This document shows positions 35,536-47,166 of a stretch of DNA of 64,000 nt, piece by piece. Made by a program: the position numbers and the translations under genes. A model generated the notes under the pieces. That model searched no databases, was not told where the DNA came from, and saw nothing but the letters and a program-made list of their open reading frames with translations. The stretch covers positions 560,001 to 624,000 of the forward strand of contig NZ_SJPH01000002.1 of NCBI RefSeq assembly GCF_007859815.1. Direction: 5' to 3'. Numbering within the stretch: the stretch's first letter is position 1; each line of letters begins with the position of its first letter. Source of the stretch: Botrimarina hoheduenensis (GTDB lineage: Bacteria > Planctomycetota > Planctomycetia > Pirellulales > Lacipirellulaceae).

Positions 35536-36447
35536 TCACGAAAAGTTTCTGATCGGCTGGTACTGATTCGTGCCGCGCGTTGTCACGAGCGCAAGGAGTC
35601 GCCCCTGCGCGTCGAAGGCGGCGATCTCTTCCGCTTGTGGTCGGTCACCACGCTCGAGGAATCGACCGTGCCGCAGTTCAGCGGCCTCTTCTTCCTCCAC
35701 GTCGATGCGCGGTAGATCGGCGACCGCCAGCGCGGCCGGCAGCAAGGACTGCGCAAACCGCTCGGCGTCGAGCCCTTCGGGATCGATCGAGTTTTCGATC
35801 GTGAACGGACCGATCGCGGTGCGCACCAGCGCCGACATCACCGCTGCGGTGCCGAGGCGCGCGGCCAGATCGCGTCCCAGCGCGCGGACGTAGGTGCCCG
35901 ATCCGCACCGGAGATCAAGCACCAACTCCGGGTACTCGTAGCGAACAACGCTCAGCTCGTGAATCGTTACGGTCCGCGGTGCTAGGTCGGGTGCCTTGCC
36001 GGCCCGCGCGAGGTCGTAGGATTTTTTGCCCCCCACCTTGATCGCCGAGTACGTGGGAGGCGTCTGCTGGATCGAACCCAAGAACGGGGGCAGGGCTGCC
36101 TCGATCTGTGCGTGGGTTGGTTGCGGAGCGTTGGGCAGCAGCTCGGGGGTGAGCTCGATATCATCGCTAGCGCTTCGTCGGCCCAGCAAAAAGGTGCCGC
36201 GATAACGCTTCGGCTGCCGCTGCACGTGCTCGATCAGCCGCGTGGCGGTTCCGACACAGACCACCAGCACGCCGGTGGCGATTGGGTCGAGCGTGCCGGC
36301 GTGGCCGACCTTGGCAGCTTTTGCTCCCGTCTCACGCGCGATCTGCTTCAGAACCCGTTGCACACGGTTCACGGCATCGCGTGAGGTGAGCCCGGCCGGC
36401 TTGTGCAGAATGAGCAAGCCGTAAGGCGCAGGCGGAATCAACGGCAC
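35536..36447 (-). CDS. truB: tRNA pseudouridine-55 synthase
   Basis: 303 residues. The catalytic motif GHAGTLDPIATGVL places the nucleophile Asp at 54. Other TruB motifs are present: HKPAGLTSRDAVNRV, KRYRGTFLLG, QTPPTYSAIKVGGKKSYDLA and the RCGSGTYVRALGRDLA strand. It makes Psi55 in the T-loop of tRNAs. The C-terminal PUA-like part follows. It starts four bases after the stop of the O-methyltransferase gene on the same strand, so the two are probably cotranscribed. Confidence 0.96.
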   Translation of the reverse strand: MPLIPPAPYGLLILHKPAGLTSRDAVNRVQRVLKQIARETGAKAAKVGHAGTLDPIATGVLVVCVGTATRLIEHVQRQPKRYRGTFLLGRRSASDDIELTPELLPNAPQPTHAQIEAALPPFLGSIQQTPPTYSAIKVGGKKSYDLARAGKAPDLAPRTVTIHELSVVRYEYPELVLDLRCGSGTYVRALGRDLAARLGTAAVMSALVRTAIGPFTIENSIDPEGLDAERFAQSLLPAALAVADLPRIDVEEEEAAELRHGRFLERGDRPQAEEIAAFDAQGRLLALVTTRGTNQYQPIRNFS

Positions 36448-36451
36448 GCCC

Positions 36452-37153
36452 TCACCGATTTGCTGACGAGGAGGTGTTCAGAACCGTCGCAAGCACAAAG
36501 CCGTCGTGCCCTTTGGCCCCCACGGTTTGCACAATTGTCGCCGCGATACGCGGCTCATGGGCCAGACGCTCGGCAAGCTCTCGACAAGCGAGAACCGCCG
36601 GGTCATCCGAAGCGGGGTTCGCGAGCTCTCCCCGACGAACGACGTTATCGACCACGATCAATGATCCCGGTCGGGTCAGCCGCAGGGCCCATTCAAAGTA
36701 GGCGGGGATGTTCGGTTTGTCGGCATCGATAAACACGAAATCGAACGGCGGAGTTTCTGTTTCGGCGACCGCGGGCAGCGTTTCGAGCGCCGGACCCAGC
36801 AAGATGGTCACCAGCTCATCGAGGCCGGCGTGGCGCAGGTTTTTGCGGGCGACCTCCGCGTGATGCGGATCGACTTCGAGCGTGACAACCTGGCCCCCCT
36901 CTCCCACCGCACGGGCCAACCCGATGGTGCTGTACCCGCCAAGTACACCGATCTCCAGAATCCGCTTGGCCCCGACCGCGCGGGCCAGCACACCGAGCAT
37001 CTGCGCCTGGCAGGCCGAAACGCTGATGTCAGGCAGACCCGCTGCGGCGCTGCCGTGACGGGCTGCGGCCAAGACACCGTCTTCCGCTTGGAGCGTGTCG
37101 GTGAGGTAGTCGTCAACCGCCATCGCGGCCGCGAAGGAAGGGTCGGTGCTCAT
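36452..37153 (-). CDS. SAM-dependent O-methyltransferase, family 3
   Basis: 233 residues from the ATG at 37153 (MSTDPSFAAAMAVDDYL); the longer frame adds an Arg-rich segment not seen in relatives. The SAM site is ILEIGVLGGYSTIGLARAV, and FDFVFIDADKPNIPAYFEWA is the metal-binding segment of caffeoyl-CoA/catechol O-methyltransferase-like proteins; VVDNVVRRGEL follows as usual. The physiological substrate in bacteria of this family is mostly unknown. Located directly upstream of truB (four-base gap). Confidence 0.9.
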   Translation of the reverse strand: MSTDPSFAAAMAVDDYLTDTLQAEDGVLAAARHGSAAAGLPDISVSACQAQMLGVLARAVGAKRILEIGVLGGYSTIGLARAVGEGGQVVTLEVDPHHAEVARKNLRHAGLDELVTILLGPALETLPAVAETETPPFDFVFIDADKPNIPAYFEWALRLTRPGSLIVVDNVVRRGELANPASDDPAVLACRELAERLAHEPRIAATIVQTVGAKGHDGFVLATVLNTSSSANR

Positions 37154-37302
37154 GCGGAGGCTGTTGGCGGGGTATCGGAACCGAAGGGGCGTACGGTATA
37201 CGCCGCGTCTGCCGCGTAGCATACTCATCTTTGTGGGGATCGTCGAAGCGGACCCCGAGAGGCACGACTTATTACCGTTGGTTTGGCTAAGAGGCTTTTA
37301 TT

Positions 37303-38124
37303 TTGTCGATCTCCGATTCCACGTCGTCGCAGCCCTCCGACGAGCGGCCTCGCGCGGAGTCCGGTGGTGAATCCGGTGGTGAATCCCCGCAAGCAGCCGA
37401 CACGCTCGAATCCGAGACGCTCGAATCTGACGCGATCAATGCGGGCACCCTCGCCGAGGCGATCGCGGCGGTCGGGCTCCAGATCGACACCGCGGCGATC
37501 GAGCGGCTTGATGCTTACCGGGCCGCGCTGTGGGCTTGGAATGAAAAACTCAATCTGACCCGGCATACGACTCTCGAGAAGTTTGTCACCCGCGATCTGG
37601 TCGATACGCTGGCCCTATCCGAACAGATCCCCGCAGGGCAGCGCGTGCTGGATGTGGGGGCTGGTGGTGGCGTGCCGGGTGTGCCGCTGGCGATCCTCCG
37701 CAGCGATCTAAAAATCATCTTGTGCGAGTCGGTCACGAAGAAGGCGAACGCACTTCAAGCGATCCTCGCGGAGTCGGGTTTAAAGATCCCCGTCTATGCC
37801 GCGCGGCTGGAGACGGTGCTCGAAACCGAGCGTTTCGATACGCTGATTGCCCGCGCGGTTGCGCCGCTGTGGAAGTTCATGTTTTGGTTACGACCGCACG
37901 CGGCGCGCTATGAGCGGCTGGTGCTCATTAAGGGCCCGGGTTGGGTCGAGGAGCGGGGCGAAGCACGGCACCGCGGTTACGCCAAAGGTTTCGATCTTCG
38001 TAAGCTTGCCGAGTATCCCACGCCACGCTCGACCGCGATCAGCACCGTGCTGTCTCTGACTCCTTCCAGCAAGCCGTCGGGTCCGCCCCCCTCGGCCGCG
38101 CGTTTTCCAACGCGTCGCCGCTAA
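37303..38124 (+). CDS. rsmG: 16S rRNA (guanine-527-N7)-methyltransferase
   Basis: 273 residues starting at a TTG (37303) with AGAGG about nine bases upstream; no ATG is available before the conserved part. The first 45 residues are Ser/Glu-rich and contain short duplications (SGGE and LESET units). The conserved domain starts near LDAYRAALWAWNEKLNLTRH and has the SAM motif VLDVGAGGGVPGVPLAIL, the KKANALQAI helix and TLIARAVAPLWKFM. It methylates G527 of 16S rRNA. It is not next to mnmG here, unlike in many bacteria. The C-terminal tail is Pro/Ser/Arg-rich. Confidence 0.93.
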   Translation: MSISDSTSSQPSDERPRAESGGESGGESPQAADTLESETLESDAINAGTLAEAIAAVGLQIDTAAIERLDAYRAALWAWNEKLNLTRHTTLEKFVTRDLVDTLALSEQIPAGQRVLDVGAGGGVPGVPLAILRSDLKIILCESVTKKANALQAILAESGLKIPVYAARLETVLETERFDTLIARAVAPLWKFMFWLRPHAARYERLVLIKGPGWVEERGEARHRGYAKGFDLRKLAEYPTPRSTAISTVLSLTPSSKPSGPPPSAARFPTRRR

Positions 38125-38252
38125 GCCGCCGTACCGAGCGATAGGCAGATTTGCGCTTAAACAGTATCTTACGGAGGTGTCGTGGCCCGGGGCTGCGACC
38201 GGGTGAGATATGCCCCTTTACCTACCCCACTGCAACGACCGAGGAACTGACC

Positions 38253-38606
38253 GTGGCCGACGCGACTGAGAAGAAAACGGCTCCACCCGCTCCCGCTGCT
38301 CCGGAAGCCGCCGAACAGCAGCGGACGCGTGTCGAAGTAGAAGACAAAGATGCCTTCTGCACCTACGCCAATTTCTGCCGCGTAACCGGAACTCCCGAGG
38401 AACTGATCCTCGATTTCGGCCTGAATTCGCAGCCCTATGGCGTTCCGACCGAGCCCGTCCAGGTGCGTCAACGGATCGTTACTAACTACTTCACGGCCAA
38501 GCGCATGCTGCAGGCGTTGCACATGTCCGTTCAGCGGCACGAGCAGGCTTTCGGCGTGCTTGAGACCGACGTCCAGAAGCGCGTCATCGCCAAGTCCAAC
38601 GGCTGA
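38253..38606 (+). CDS. DUF3467-family protein
   Basis: 117 residues from a GTG at 38253 with GAGGAA about eight bases upstream; ORF extension further up is not conserved-looking. After a Pro/Ala-rich N-terminus (TAPPAPAAPEAAEQQ), the domain reads FCTYANFCRVTGTPEELILD, FGLNSQP and RIVTNYFTAKRMLQALHMSV, the DUF3467 pattern. It is a small cytoplasmic protein of unknown function. A good terminator follows 120 bases later, so it may be expressed alone or with rsmG. Confidence 0.87.
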   Translation: MADATEKKTAPPAPAAPEAAEQQRTRVEVEDKDAFCTYANFCRVTGTPEELILDFGLNSQPYGVPTEPVQVRQRIVTNYFTAKRMLQALHMSVQRHEQAFGVLETDVQKRVIAKSNG

Positions 38607-38729
38607 TTGCTCGGGCACGCTCTCGTGAGCGAATAGGATCCGATTGCATCGATCCTACGGGCCGTAGGGATGCGGTCCGCGGTGCCTTGCTGCCCCTTAC
38701 CGCCCTTTACCGCGACCTACACTTTAGGC

Positions 38730-38762
38730 GACCGCCGGAACTCACCGGCGGTCGTCTTTTTT
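38730..38762 (+). terminator. Rho-independent terminator after DUF3467 gene
   Basis: A perfect 9-bp stem GACCGCCGG/CCGGCGGTC with a 6-base loop (AACTCA), then GTC and six T residues. It ends 24 bases before the cysteine desulfurase GTG start, and so separates the two genes. Confidence 0.9.
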
Positions 38763-38786
38763 GTGGTTTGACGATGAGCTGACGGC

Positions 38787-39929
38787 GTGCGCTGGATCTA
38801 TCTGGACTACAACGCGACGACACCCCTGGCACCAGCGGCGCAGGAGGCAATGCTGCCTTACTTGGCCGACCGCTATGCCGATCCACGGGCCGAACACGCC
38901 CCGGGCCGGATCGTTGCCGAAGCGATCGACGACGCCCGTACGCGTGTCGCGACGGCGCTCGGCGCGTTCGCGGACGAAGTCGCCTGGACTTCGAGCGGCA
39001 CGGAGAGCTGCTCACGCGCCCTGCGCGAGACAATCGAACCGGCTTTGCGCGCCGGATCGACGCCTCATCTGGTGGTCTCAGCGATCGATCATGCGGCCGT
39101 GCTGGGCACCGCCAGATTTCTGCAAACGCTTGGCGCGGGTTTGACCGTAGTCCGGGTTGATGCCGAGGGCAGAGTCGATCCGTCTGATGTCATGGCGGCG
39201 CTGCGTCCTGAAACGCGGCTGGTGAGCATCGGACTTGCCAACGAAGAGATTGGCACGGTGCAACCGCTGGCCGCCATTGCCGAGCTCTGTCACGACGAGG
39301 GCGTTCTTGTCCACACCGACGCAACCCAGGCCTTCGGCAAGTTACCGATCGATGTGCGTTCGCTGGGCGTCGATCTGCTCAGCGTGTCAGCCCATAAAGC
39401 GTACGGTCCGAAAGGGGTCGGCGTGCTCTATGCGCGGCGGGGGGCACCGGTTGAGCCTTGCCTGCTCGCGGGCTTTGAGGCGGCCGATGAGCCCGCGGGG
39501 ATGCCCAACATCGCGGGCATCGTCGGCTTTGGGGCCGCTGCCCCGGTGGCGGCCGACGCGGCACAGCACAGCCGTCAGCAATTGGCCGCGCTGCGTGATC
39601 GGCTCGCCAAGCTGCTCCTCAGCGGCGCGGGAGGGGGGCAAGTCTATGGGCAGATCGAAGGGCCGCGCTTGGTCAACACACTGTGTATCGCCTTGCCGGG
39701 CGTGACGGCCAGCGACTTGCTGTCGGCCACTCCCGAGATCGCGGCGACCCCGTGCGCGACCGGCGGTCCCGAGACGGTGGTGCTATCACCCACGCTCCAG
39801 GCGATTAACGCCGACCCGCGGGTCGCCTCGGGAGCGATCCGTTTGTCACTTGGTTGGCAGACAACAGCCGACGAAGTCGAACGGGCCGCTGCCGCCCTGC
39901 TGGACGCCTGGGAACGCTGTCGCGATTGA
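38787..39929 (+). CDS. NifS/IscS-like cysteine desulfurase, divergent
   Basis: 380 residues from a GTG start (MRWIYLDYNATTPLAPAAQE). The fold-type I PLP enzyme motifs are LDYNATTP, SSGTESCSRAL, NEEIGTVQPL, VHTDATQAFGK and the PLP lysine in SVSAHKAYGPKGVGVLY. The cysteine that would carry the persulfide lies in IAATPCATGG, where classical enzymes have SSGSACTS, so the loop is divergent. It removes sulfur from cysteine for Fe-S clusters or tRNA thiolation. No iscU, sufE, mnmA or tusA neighbour is seen, so the sulfur acceptor is unknown. Confidence 0.88.
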   Translation: MRWIYLDYNATTPLAPAAQEAMLPYLADRYADPRAEHAPGRIVAEAIDDARTRVATALGAFADEVAWTSSGTESCSRALRETIEPALRAGSTPHLVVSAIDHAAVLGTARFLQTLGAGLTVVRVDAEGRVDPSDVMAALRPETRLVSIGLANEEIGTVQPLAAIAELCHDEGVLVHTDATQAFGKLPIDVRSLGVDLLSVSAHKAYGPKGVGVLYARRGAPVEPCLLAGFEAADEPAGMPNIAGIVGFGAAAPVAADAAQHSRQQLAALRDRLAKLLLSGAGGGQVYGQIEGPRLVNTLCIALPGVTASDLLSATPEIAATPCATGGPETVVLSPTLQAINADPRVASGAIRLSLGWQTTADEVERAAAALLDAWERCRD

Positions 39930-39973
39930 GCCGGCGGCTGCGGGGCAGCAGTGCCGCTTGCTAAAGCCGTTCT

Positions 39974-40312
39974 TTAGAGCCCTTGCTCGACCCGACGGCT
40001 CTTATCCATGGCGTCTTCTGCCATCGCGATGTACTTGGTGTCGCCCGTGCCGGCATAGGCTCGTTGATAGGTGACGCTTAGCGCGGTGTAGCTGAACGCG
40101 TCGCGGGGTTCGAGCTGGCAGACCCGTTCGGCGTGTTGGATCGCTTCGTCGTGGAGTCCCCGCTTCTGCTGGACGACGGCCAACGCCGCGTGGGCAAGGG
40201 CGTAGGCTTCGTCGATTGCCAGGGCCTCTTCGAGCTTCACGGCGGCTCCGTCAAGGTCGCCGTTGCTCTTGAGGCGATCGGCTTCATCGTAAAGTTTGCT
40301 CAGTTCGGGCAT
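39974..40312 (-). CDS. Small TPR protein
   Basis: 112 residues from the ATG at 40312 (MPELSKLYDEADRLKSNGDL). Two to three TPR units: GDLDGAAVKLEEALAIDEAY, GLHDEAIQHAERVCQLEPRD and a third ending in TKYIAMAEDAMDKSRRVEQG. No signal peptide, so cytoplasmic. It is convergent with the cysteine desulfurase gene and divergent from lpxA. Probably an adaptor; partner unknown. Confidence 0.83.
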   Translation of the reverse strand: MPELSKLYDEADRLKSNGDLDGAAVKLEEALAIDEAYALAHAALAVVQQKRGLHDEAIQHAERVCQLEPRDAFSYTALSVTYQRAYAGTGDTKYIAMAEDAMDKSRRVEQGL

Positions 40313-40533
40313 AGCGCAGATCAATGGTTTGGCGATAGCAGATAGGGAGAACAGTCAGGCAAGCAGCTGAGTTTAGAGGGCTCGCCTAGCGAAAACAGGG
40401 GTCACCCGGTCACTCTGCGCAATCCGCTTTGTCCTGCTAAGCCCGCACGATCGACACGACCGATATCACCCGTTGGCGGCGCCACCACCGCGGTAGCTCG
40501 CCCGCCCCCGTCAAACTCGCAGGTGTGCTAGCT

Positions 40534-41391
40534 GTGACTATTCATCCAACGGCCGTCATCAGCGCCGGTGCCCAGCTCGGCAAGAACGTCCAGATTGGCC
40601 CTTTCTGCACGGTGGAAGCCGGTGTGCGGCTCGGCGACGGGGTCTGTCTTGCCGCCCGGTCAACCATCAAGACGGGCGTGGCGATCGGGTGTGACAGCTT
40701 TGTTGGCGAGGGGGCCGTGGTTGGTGGTCTCGCTCAACACCTCACGCCGCCCGAAAACGCCGGTGGTGTCGTCATCGGTGAACGGAACGTGCTCCGCGAA
40801 AACGTGACCGTTCATCGGGCGATGCACGCCGATCAGGCGACCCGCATCGGCAATGATTGCCTGCTGATGGTGGGAGCGCATGTAGCCCACGACGTTACGA
40901 TCGGTGATCGCGTTGTGCTGACCAACAATGTGATGCTCGCCGGACACGTCACGGTCGGCGATCGTGCGTACGTTGGCGGAGGAGCCGCGGTGCATCAGTT
41001 CTGTCGTATCGGCCGGCTCGCCATGGTCGGCGGCATGGCACGCGTCGTCCAAGACGTCTTGCCGTTTGTCACGGTAGATGGCGGATCGGGCCACGTGGTG
41101 GGCCTGAATCGGGTGGGTCTCCGGCGGGCGGGCTTCGATCGCAACGCGATGGCCGAGCTCAAGCAGGCCTACCAAATCATCTACCGAAGCGGATTGTCGC
41201 TCGTGCAGCGGCTTGAAGCGTTGACGGGCCGCTTTGACGAGGGACTCGCCGATGAGTTGGCGGAGTTCCTCAGCGGCGGCGGACGCGGTTTTGTCCGCGA
41301 ACGGCGCACCCCGCCAGGAGCAACGATTCGCGTACTCGCCGACGAACCCACAGGTTCCATCGAGCCCCTGCCGATGCGTAAAGCGGGCTAA
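40534..41391 (+). CDS. lpxA: UDP-N-acetylglucosamine acyltransferase
   Basis: 285 residues from a GTG at 40534 (VTIHPTAVISAGAQLGKNVQ), with AGGTG nearby upstream; a GTG three codons earlier is an alternative. The left-handed beta-helix hexapeptide repeats are clear (VQIGPFCTVEAGVRLGDGVC, TRIGNDCLLMVGAHVAHDVT). The segment ENVTVHRAMHADQATRIGND and AHVAHDVTIGDRVVLTNNVM carries the catalytic His region, and YVGGGAAVHQFCRIGRLAMV follows. The C-terminal helical domain is present. It starts lipid A synthesis by acylating UDP-GlcNAc. It stands alone here; lpxD, fabZ and lpxB are not adjacent. Confidence 0.92.
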   Translation: MTIHPTAVISAGAQLGKNVQIGPFCTVEAGVRLGDGVCLAARSTIKTGVAIGCDSFVGEGAVVGGLAQHLTPPENAGGVVIGERNVLRENVTVHRAMHADQATRIGNDCLLMVGAHVAHDVTIGDRVVLTNNVMLAGHVTVGDRAYVGGGAAVHQFCRIGRLAMVGGMARVVQDVLPFVTVDGGSGHVVGLNRVGLRRAGFDRNAMAELKQAYQIIYRSGLSLVQRLEALTGRFDEGLADELAEFLSGGGRGFVRERRTPPGATIRVLADEPTGSIEPLPMRKAG

Positions 41392-41448
41392 GCAGTTAGA
41401 CAGAGCAGCCCGGCTGATCAGGCGGAATCCCCAAGCAGTCCAGGGCAG

Positions 41449-42789
41449 CTAAGAACGGTCGAGCAACGAGCGGAGCTTAGCAAGCCGGGCCGCCGTGCGT
41501 GCCTTTTGGGCTTCGCGCTGAGCGATTGCGTCGGCCGCAAGATCTTCGCCGGCGATGAGCGATTCGATCTCGGCGGAGAGTTGTTGCTCAAGGTTGGCAC
41601 CGAGTCCCACGTGCACGACTTGCACACGTCCGTCCTTACCGATGAGGACCGAGGTAGGCAGGCCTCTCACTCGGAACGAACGAGCCGTAACACCGCCCTT
41701 GTCGAGCAGCACGGGGGGAGTCAGCTCGCGGGCTTCGAGAAACTTGGTGACCTCCTCGGCGGTTTCGTCCTGATTGACCGCGTAGAAGGCGAGCCCCTTC
41801 TCTTTGTAGGCGTCTGCGACCCGATCGATCTTCGGCAAAGCCGCGACACAGGGGGGGCACCAGGTGGCCCAAAAGTCGAGCAGCACTACCTTGTTGCCGA
41901 CAAGCGATTCGAGATCGATCGATTCGCCCTTAAGGTCTTGCAGCACGAATCGTGGCGCGTCTTCGCCGAGCAGCGGGTGCGGGCCCTGTTCGCGCCGGCG
42001 CATGAACGACTCGACCAACTCCGCCCCTGCCGGTTCGGTGAGGGTGAAGGCTTCAGCGTCCGCCGCTGTTTCGAGGTCCCATTCGTCGTAGCGGAAATCG
42101 ATGGTGTACTCAAAGTTGTCGTACTGTTCGGCGAGCGGGCTCGTGGCGGCCATCTCGGTCAAGTCGGGCGACATCAAGCGCACAACGGCGGGCCCCGTGG
42201 TTGCGAACCAGACATGGATCGCCAAGTTGTCTTCGATCACGTACCGGCAGTGATGCAAGGTGCCCGCATCGGTCTCTTCGACGCCCAGATACTCTGATTC
42301 GGAGATCTTCTCGGCGAGCCGCTGGGTTGCGACGGGGTCGAGCAGATCTACGGCCAATCCGCCTAAGCCGTTGGCAAGTCCCGCAGCGATTGGCGAAGCG
42401 CTGTAATCGGCAAGCGGCGACTCCGACTCGGCAATCGTGTACTTGCCGAGCGAAGCGATATGGACCGTGTAAACCGATCCGACTCCCCGCACATCGGGGG
42501 CCTCGACGCCTTCTTCAGGGGTCAGAGCGAAGGCTTGTTTTCCTTTGACCGTGGCTCGCCGGTAGGTGAGCGCCGTGTTTTCATCGGCGACCTCGTCTCC
42601 CATGACGATCCGTACCTGGGCGGTAACCCGTGCCTGGGCGGCGGGTGCCGCGCCGATGGTCGTGGCGGACTCGGTCAGCAGCTGTAGTGGATTGGGATCG
42701 GCCGCTTGAGCCGACGATAGCACCATGCTCGTAAGCACAAAGGCAGAGGCAAGGATCGTGCAACCGGACGCATGAGTCAGCGCTGGCAT
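41449..42789 (-). CDS. Exported DUF2092-like protein with C-terminal TlpA/thioredoxin domain
   Basis: 446 residues from the ATG at 42789, giving signal peptide MPALTHASGCTILASAFVLT ending near SSAQA. The N-terminal half (about 30-260) resembles LolA/DUF2092-type outer-membrane lipid-carrier folds (MGDEVADENTALTYRRATVK, AIHVWFATTGPAVVRL). The C-terminal half (about 270-420) is a TlpA/ResA thioredoxin domain with the redox motif WCPPC at 310-314 (Cys 311 and 314), after NKVVLLDFWATWC, and the cis-Pro segment RVRGLPTSVLIG. It probably reduces or isomerises disulfides outside the cytoplasm. The last 45 residues are Ala/Arg-rich and helical. The DUF2092 similarity is from layout and motif feel. 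Confidence 0.82.
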   Translation of the reverse strand: MPALTHASGCTILASAFVLTSMVLSSAQAADPNPLQLLTESATTIGAAPAAQARVTAQVRIVMGDEVADENTALTYRRATVKGKQAFALTPEEGVEAPDVRGVGSVYTVHIASLGKYTIAESESPLADYSASPIAAGLANGLGGLAVDLLDPVATQRLAEKISESEYLGVEETDAGTLHHCRYVIEDNLAIHVWFATTGPAVVRLMSPDLTEMAATSPLAEQYDNFEYTIDFRYDEWDLETAADAEAFTLTEPAGAELVESFMRRREQGPHPLLGEDAPRFVLQDLKGESIDLESLVGNKVVLLDFWATWCPPCVAALPKIDRVADAYKEKGLAFYAVNQDETAEEVTKFLEARELTPPVLLDKGGVTARSFRVRGLPTSVLIGKDGRVQVVHVGLGANLEQQLSAEIESLIAGEDLAADAIAQREAQKARTAARLAKLRSLLDRS

Positions 42790-43054
42790 GGAGTGGCTCG
42801 GTAACCGAGTAAGGGGGGGATTCAGGGGAAAAGGCGATATCGAACCGCGAAGCAGTGATTCAAGAGGCACCCCGGTGTGCCAAACGGCAGCGAAGCCCTT
42901 CGGACGCGTTTTCCGAACGCTATGTTGTACCCACAAAACCAGGGCGGGGTTCATCCGCAGGAGGCGATTCCATGCCCGTTTAGTAGGATCTCTCACCGGT
43001 TGGGGGTCGAGTTCGCATATTTTCCCGGTGAAACGCGATCTGGCTTGAGGAAGC

Positions 43055-43097
43055 AAGTAAAAACTACGGGGCCGGCCGCTGTCTCGGCCGACCCCGT
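43055..43097 (-). terminator. Terminator after ppdK
   Basis: Read on the minus strand: a 12-bp stem ACGGGGTCGGCC/GGCCGGCCCCGT (one G-U) around an 8-base loop, then AGTTTTTACTT. It lies 35 bases after the ppdK stop codon. Confidence 0.88.
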
Positions 43098-43131
43098 GCG
43101 AATCGATTCAGGCTGCGTTCAACCGGCGGGG

Positions 43132-45813
<2,682 letters not shown>

Positions 45814-46206
45814 CGAGGGAGATCCTGTCGCGTGAGCGTGAGGAGGTAAGCTGCGATAAACAGGGGGACACAAACAAAGGGGGGAGCCAGCGCCAACTAG
45901 GAAGATCTGCTCTCCCCCGACGGTTTGTTCTTCCCCGACGCGGGGCGAACAACTCGGCTGGTGGGCTTGGGGAAGGGCTCACCGCCCTTCGCCCCCCTCA
46001 GCTTCGGAACGTTCAAATTAGCCCGGCAAGGTAACGGTCCGCCCCGCGTTTCGTCAAGGAACCCCCCCTGTGCCAAGCCCTTGGACCGGCACCGAGACGG
46101 GCAAGCCCTAAAGCCCCTGCGAATCTCAGATCGACCAGTGCGGGGGGCAATCCACCCGTATCCACATGGCTCCCAGGACGCTTGGTGGATCTCGAGCTGA
46201 GGGGGG
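45814..46206. other. Upstream region of ppdK; no supported gene
   Basis: A 393-base gap between the DUF2461 stop and the ppdK start, both minus strand. It is GC-rich with C-runs; open frames on both strands have no coding signals. It should contain the ppdK promoter, which I could not define. Confidence 0.4.
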
Positions 46207-46905
46207 TTAGAACGGCACCTTGAGGGCCTCGCACAGGAACCCGACATAGGGCTTCGCGCTGCGGAAGGCTGTTGAGACCCGGTCGACGACATCGTCAGCG
46301 AATAAGTCGTCATGCGACAGGTTCGTCACGGCGATGTGATCTTTCCGCTTTAGGTCTTCGATCATCGGGTCATCGGCCTCGTAGCCTCGCGGAGGCCGCT
46401 TGAGCGTGTCGCCGCCTAGGTCCCAGGCGGTGCGAAACCGTTTACCGTCGCGCACCCGTTTCCACCGCTTTGGCTCCTCGGCAATCGCTGTGCGGATCGC
46501 CGCGAGCGGCGTGCTCTCGGGATGCCAGACCCCCGCCCCGAGAAACACCTCGTTCAGATCGATGTGAAAGTAGAAACCCGGGGCATGAACGTCCTTGGCC
46601 GATTCGTGGCGGAAGTGGATTCCCACGTTGGTCTTGTAGGGCGTCTTGTCGTTGCCGAAGCGGACGTCCCGGTGAATCCGCATGAGCGAGCCGCCGACCT
46701 TCTTAGCCTCAGCCCGAAAGTGGGGCGAGATCGCTGCCAGTGGTTTCGCCATGGCCGCGATGAACCCGAGTGCGGGGATGCGAAGGTCACGCTCGTAGCG
46801 ATCCTTGTTCGTATCGAACCACCGCTTGTTGTTGTTGCGTGAGAGTTCTTCCAGAAAGTGCGACAGTCCCAGGGGGAAACCGGGGAAATTCGGTGACTTG
46901 GCCAT
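46207..46905 (-). CDS. DUF2461 (TIGR02453) family protein
   Basis: 232 residues from the ATG at 46905 (MAKSPNFPGFPLGLSHFLEE). Family motifs: LSRNNNKRWFDTNKDRYERD near the N-terminus, IHRDVRFGNDKTPYKTNVGI in the middle, and then PGFYFHIDLNEVFLGAGVWH and RGYEADDPMIEDLKRKD. This is a widespread cytoplasmic family with no established function. The gene reads toward ppdK after a 393-base gap; no operon partner. Confidence 0.9.
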   Translation of the reverse strand: MAKSPNFPGFPLGLSHFLEELSRNNNKRWFDTNKDRYERDLRIPALGFIAAMAKPLAAISPHFRAEAKKVGGSLMRIHRDVRFGNDKTPYKTNVGIHFRHESAKDVHAPGFYFHIDLNEVFLGAGVWHPESTPLAAIRTAIAEEPKRWKRVRDGKRFRTAWDLGGDTLKRPPRGYEADDPMIEDLKRKDHIAVTNLSHDDLFADDVVDRVSTAFRSAKPYVGFLCEALKVPF

Positions 46906-47016
46906 CGAGCGCCGGAGTGGTGTATTGGGCCAGGGCAAAGGGAAATGAGCGATCTCCCGAGCGGGAGAGCGGGCTGGTTTCTACCCTACCAAATCCCCGG
47001 CAAAGTCACGGGCCAA

Positions 47017-47057
47017 ATGAAAAGCGGCCCGGCTCCCCCACGGGGAACCGGGCCGCT
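47017..47057 (-). terminator. Terminator after YTV-type gene
   Basis: On the minus strand a 16-bp stem (AGCGGCCCGGTTCCCC with GGGGAGCCGGGCCGCT, one G-U) closes a 3-base loop and is followed by TTTCATTT. It lies 110 bases after the stop of the cysteine-rich protein gene. Confidence 0.82.
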
Positions 47058-47166
47058 CGAAACTTCCGTCTTGACCATCCGTCTTCCCGCCGTGGTCGCC
47101 CTTACAACGGGCGTGATCACAAGCTTGTCGGAAGCGGGTGTTATCGCTCAGTACTCAGACTGACGT

